Assembly (NCBI GenBank): GCA_022925895.1 | Contig: JAKSYS010000381.1 | Span: 1 to 59,072, forward strand | Reading direction: 5' to 3' | DNA length: 59,072 nucleotides | DNA from: Fragilaria crotonensis | Lineage: Eukaryota > Bacillariophyta > Fragilariophyceae > Fragilariales > Fragilariaceae | In this document: one piece after another, positions 55,693-59,072 of the stretch | Position numbering within the stretch: position 1 is the first letter of the stretch | Layout of the letters: every line of letters starts with the position of its first letter | The notes under the pieces: model-generated | The model's database searches: none | Told to the model about the DNA's origin: nothing | Seen by the model: only the letters and a program-made list of their open reading frames with translations | Made by a program: the position numbers and the translations under genes

Positions 55693-56195
55693 TGTTGAGA
55701 ATCCCAGATATCGTGAGCGCGGTACCACAGTACTTGCTCTGGTTATGGGGTGATAACTGCAGTTGTCAGGCCTTGACAAAATCTGCAAAGTAAAAGTTAT
55801 GAGTTTAGGTTCTAACTAAACTCCTCTTCCAGGTTCCCTTCTCTGTCTCTCCAGAACCTTCCTCTGTCTTCTTCCTTCCTTGTGTCTCCTTCTTGTTCTT
55901 CCCAGTTCTTTTATAGTGGACTTCTGTCCAATCTCCTACATGTTTAATGATCTTCATTGACTTTCCATAGTTTTCGTCCTCCGATGGAATCTTGGTTTGT
56001 TGGACTCTTTGGAAATCCGTATCGCGATTAATTTCGAATTCTTTATCCCAGTTCAGTCGTGTGTTCAATTCCGAGTTCACGTCTGACTCGAATCTGACAT
56101 TCCGTCCAAACGTCGAATCTCTCTCAGCTTCGCCAACGACAGTATTCACTGTCTCACCGGTACTGGACTTATCCAGTAGCCTACTATCCTCGACA
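55693..56195 (-). repeat. Element 2 LTR (5' LTR in sense)
   Basis: 503 bp direct repeat of 50158-50658. It contains a TATAAAA box in sense and an open frame through most of its length (56149 to 55805). Confidence 0.95.
55909..55915 (-). promoter_or_regulatory. Candidate TATA box of element 2
   Basis: TATAAAA in sense within the 5' LTR (ACTATAAAAGAAC). It sits about 220 bp before the LTR's sense end, a reasonable place for the retrotransposon promoter. The same bases also lie in the Pol-tail reading frame. Confidence 0.4.
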
Positions 56196-56225
56196 GGTAT
56201 ACATCGCAGGTATGCATACTATATC

Positions 56226-56505
56226 CTACTATATTATAAATTAATTGTGCGTGCGTCCGTTTGAGTATGACCACTCTGGGGTACTGGATGAAATGAATAC
56301 TGTCTGAATTTTTTCACTTCGCGGGGTTGAGTACCAAAGTACGTGGTAACAGTAAAGTAGTGGTACGGTACGACCAGGTTGGGGGTACTGGCGTCCAGTT
56401 TCCTGTAGTAGACACTCCGATCAAATGTGAGGCACCCACTAGTTATAAATTAATTGTGTGTGCGTGCGTGCGTCTGTTACGGAGTATGACCACTCTGGGG
56501 TTGGA
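56226..56505 (+). repeat. Direct repeat pair, TTATAAATTAATTGTG type
   Basis: ttataaattaattgtg, then a tgcgtgcgtc stretch and gagtatgaccactctgggg, occurs at about 56233-56282 and again at 56440-56501. Confidence 0.85.
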
Positions 56506-56880
56506 CTGTTACGTGGATTACATGTACTACAGGTCTACAGTACATAAACGGACGGTAATTTATGTTGAAACGACATGTGTTACGTTGCTACTGAGCTACA
56601 ATACTGTACGAATTCAAAGTTACTGGATGAATAATCATTGAATTTGCTGTGAACAGGTTGCTTGACAAATGCTACTGTAAAATATACCGTGCGATGAACT
56701 GCAATACTGGGCATGATAAGTACCTGGTACTGTACTTCATGAAGTTTCCACGTTGGTACCATGGTACTGCATACTGTGGGGAAAAAGTGGTGGTACGGAG
56801 TACGACCAGGTTGGGGTACTGTACGTCCAGTTTCCTGTAGTAGACACTATGATCAATGTGAGGTACCCACTAGTATCATA
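56361..56880 (+). repeat. Direct repeat pair, about 95 bp, GTACGACCAGGTTGGGG type
   Basis: The segments 56361-56442 and 56789-56872 share tacgaccaggttgggg, gtccagtttcctgtagtag, acact and then gatcaa, tgtgagg, cacccactag (taccc in the second). Position next to retrotransposon 2 suggests relics of another repeat family. Confidence 0.8.
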
Positions 56881-57731
56881 TATCGTTTCGCCTTCACGCC
56901 TTCACCGGTACAGAGCCTACCAAAAATCAAAAATCCGTATCTTGTACTATACACCGTAATATATACTACCAATCGAGCAGTACTGGTACTCGTAACTCGT
57001 ACTCCAGTACACTTATTAGCGAGTCCAACTTCTGTGTTGTGTTGACTTATTCACATCACTTCGTGTTCTGGCTTGAGTTGTGACAAAGCACCCTCACAGA
57101 CGCACCTCGTATCACAAAACGCGACAGTAGGAGGTGGACAACGACCCGTTGTTCCGACGCACACGAATCTACGTTTGATATACGCGACAATCGGATGTAG
57201 CGGTACCTGCTACAAAATTATGATACAGTCACGACGACAAACGTCCAGAACCGGTGGAACACAAGAACGCGTTCATTCAACAAGCAGCACGTCACGGGTC
57301 GAAAAAGTGCAGCAGAATCGTCGCTTCCAGGATGTGTCAATCCCAACGGGAATGATGACGAACGACGGCGCCTACAACAATCATCAGTGGGCGGAGTAGT
57401 AGACGTCCAACCCGGGGCCGAAGGCGAATGAACCACAATTGGTACAGGAATGGCTTCAGTCACCACCACGCCTTCAGAACCCTACACGGGAAAGGTGATC
57501 CAAATGCGTCTCCCAGAACGACTGCAACAAATGGTGCATGAGCTACAAGACCATTCAGACTGGTTCCAACTGGATGAGAATGGTTCGAGACGACAACCGG
57601 GCGTTCGGCAGGTGTGGGATGGACATGCAACGCCGATAACTGTGAGAACGCCAATGACGACTCGTCATCAACAACCACAGCCAGCCAATTATGGTTTTAG
57701 CTCCCCGTGGTTCGTCATGGTGAACGGTTGA

Positions 57732-59072
57732 CGACAGCTGCTTCGAGCGTTCCTCGAACCACAGGGTAAAGGTGATGCTTACGAGGGATGCAATGAGTCC
57801 GTGAGGGAATACGTGCCTGCCTCGAGACTAGACGATTACTTCACATTGATCTGCGTCCCTGCAAAGCGAGGAGAAATGGGCATAATGAAAGAAGAATTCG
57901 CAACAAAGGTGGGATTCACCCGATACAAGAGCTCGATCCAACAAATGGCATGCGAACACATTGCGAATCGTGAGGACACTGTAATGATTGCTCCTTGTGG
58001 ATCCGGGAAAGCTTGACCTTTGTACATGCTGCACTCAGCTCAGGAGGAAAGGTCAACATTGTCATTGAGCCTTTCAACGCAATCATTAAGAGCCATCTTA
58101 TCGAATTGGAGTACTTGTCAGCCCACATAGACATGGAACAGCTCTTTAACGAAAAAGAGGCTAGAGAAAAAAATGTCCCAAGCAGCTACATCAGAATGCA
58201 AACGATTGTCAATGAGACCAAGGTAAGCCCCTTTCGGATGCTCACAATGACGAGACACCAGCCTGGCAATCGTCTCACGTTCTCGCTGAAGTTGAATGGC
58301 TGGACGTCGAAACCATTACTTCTTTTCGCTAGCGCAGAACTCATTGAAATGAGATTACCACAGCTGAAGGCCCTGGCTGACGAAGGTTGCCTCTCCAGCA
58401 TTACTGTGGACGAGATGGACATGATTGATCGAAGTCGTACAAGCGGCCGCGGCGTCTATACCAATCTGACGGACCAACTTCGCCACCACTGCCAAGGAGT
58501 AAAGTTCATCTTTCTAGCCGGGACGGTCACTACTCGTGGATTGGCGAGCGTACTGCCAACCACGTCGATTGCTCAGGGCACCCCAGATGCTGCGAAACCA
58601 TTACTTTTGATCCACGAACGGGCATTGGCAGATTCCCTTTCGTTTCATGTCGAACTCAAGGTCAATGATGAACAGGTAAGTCTTGACATCAGGGATGCTC
58701 GGGTATGCATTGCACTTCTTCTAATGCTTGTCGTGGATGCAGGTAGTTGATCGAATAATTTGGTGGATTCAAAGTGTCAAGGGCCCGACGAAATGCCTAT
58801 GCTATTGCCTAACCAAATTTAGTTGTAGAAAAATCGCTCAATTGCTTAATGATAGAGGAGTGATTGCTACGCCAGTGACAAGTGACGAGAATCCCGTCAT
58901 GGTGGAAATCTTGCAGTCCTTTCGAAACCGACGCGTTTCCGTTCTATGCTGTACGGGAGTGTTGGGAAGAGGGTTCCACGTTGATGACATTCGTTTTGTT
59001 TTCCATGCTTCTGTGCCATTGGACCTCACGGAGTATATCCAGCAGACAGGAAGGGCAGGACGAGACGGAAAG
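57732..59072 (+). CDS. RecQ-like superfamily 2 helicase, 3' end outside the window
   Basis: Motif I is MIAPCGSGK at about 57990; the frame stops at once (TGA 58014), but one A restored in the AAA run gives GKSLTFVHAAL and the frame continues. Then VIEPFNAIIKSHLIEL (motif Ia), SITVDEMDMIDRS (motif II as DEMD), FIFLAGTVTT (motif III), an intron (58676-58742, GTAAGT...TGCAG), and KCLCYCLTKFSCRKIAQLLN, VLCCTGVLGRGFHVDD and YIQQTGRAGRDGK (motifs IV to VI). The order and the QQTGRAGRDG ending fit RecQ-type ATP-dependent DNA helicases. RecQ normally has DEAH/DECH, so DEMD is odd. The start is uncertain: the frame is open from 57732, after an in-frame TGA at 57729. Position beside retrotransposons allows a mobile-element or subtelomeric helicase as an alternative to a housekeeping one. 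Confidence 0.75.

Larger units (their letters stand above)
50158..56195 (-). mobile_element. Ty1/copia-type LTR retrotransposon 2
   Basis: 6,038 bp, coding on the minus strand. LTRs are at 50158-50658 (501 bp) and 55693-56195 (503 bp), with TG...CA ends. They differ by one substitution (ctgtaaag/ctgcaaag) and one CT dinucleotide. A gtata target duplication lies at 50153-50157 and 56197-56201, with one extra G at 56196. Order in sense: Gag with two zinc knuckles, protease, integrase, RT, RNase H. At least eight frame breaks are present, several explained by one missing base in a homopolymer (for example DSGATTHVA near 54160, RLFMKTLRK near 51775). Slightly older than element 1 by LTR divergence; different LTR and Gag. 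Confidence 0.96.
56196..57731. other. Intergenic repeats and broken 5' region of the helicase gene
   Basis: 56220-56880 holds direct repeats listed separately and many GTAC palindromes. From 57073 to 57731 short open frames on the plus strand (for example from ATG 57450 to TGA 57729) could be the broken N-terminal region of the helicase that follows, but no domain confirms this. Confidence 0.4.

Noticed and set aside
58218-58256. GTAAGC...CCAG as an extra intron in the helicase
   Set aside because: Only 39 nt, shorter than other introns here, and the frame is open through it.

Overview
The window reads as nuclear DNA of a photosynthetic stramenopile, most likely a diatom. Genes are compact and carry short GT-AG introns (about 45-120 nt). 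Two predicted proteins begin with a signal peptide followed by the A/F plastid-import motif (ASAFSP at 33053, SLAFRA at 29765). Two long Ty1/copia-type retrotransposons resemble those common in diatoms. Species cannot be named from the sequence alone.

Layout. 1-1362: a PDK/BCKDK-type mitochondrial kinase, open at the window edge. 3000-20255: four related genes (3000-6179, 8070-10692, 16669-17170, 19688-20255) for secreted cysteine-rich modular proteins. Between them lie a mitochondrial ribosomal protein mL41 gene (11557-12044, minus) and a long stretch of decayed, duplicated DNA. 20557-38191: a run of ordinary single-copy genes: SYLF lipid-binding protein, SDR oxidoreductase, Sel1-repeat protein, serine carboxypeptidase, LRR membrane protein, an unknown plastid protein, a DUF3119 plastid protein, a START-like protein and an ankyrin-TPR protein. 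38480-44957: a transglutaminase-like gene split by a copia element (38866-44591) with apparently identical 328-bp LTRs and a perfect 5-bp target duplication. 45942-46496: a small acidic hypothetical gene. 48153-48457: histone H4 lacking its first codons. 48480-49780: palindrome-rich repeats. 50158-56195: a second copia element with 501/503-bp LTRs. 57732-59072: a RecQ-like helicase running off the window.

The most notable system is the cysteine-rich family. The intron always falls at the same place inside the cysteine domain, always in phase 2, and every internal exon is a multiple of three. Exons can therefore be duplicated or skipped without breaking the frame. The two large genes have six exons each; the two small genes are one-domain versions within a local duplication.

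A recurring feature is single-base frame disruption, mostly one missing base in a homopolymer, in otherwise well-conserved genes (cysteine-rich genes, Sel1 protein, helicase, both retrotransposons). This looks more like uncorrected long-read error than biological decay. I therefore call those genes as coding and mark the breaks.
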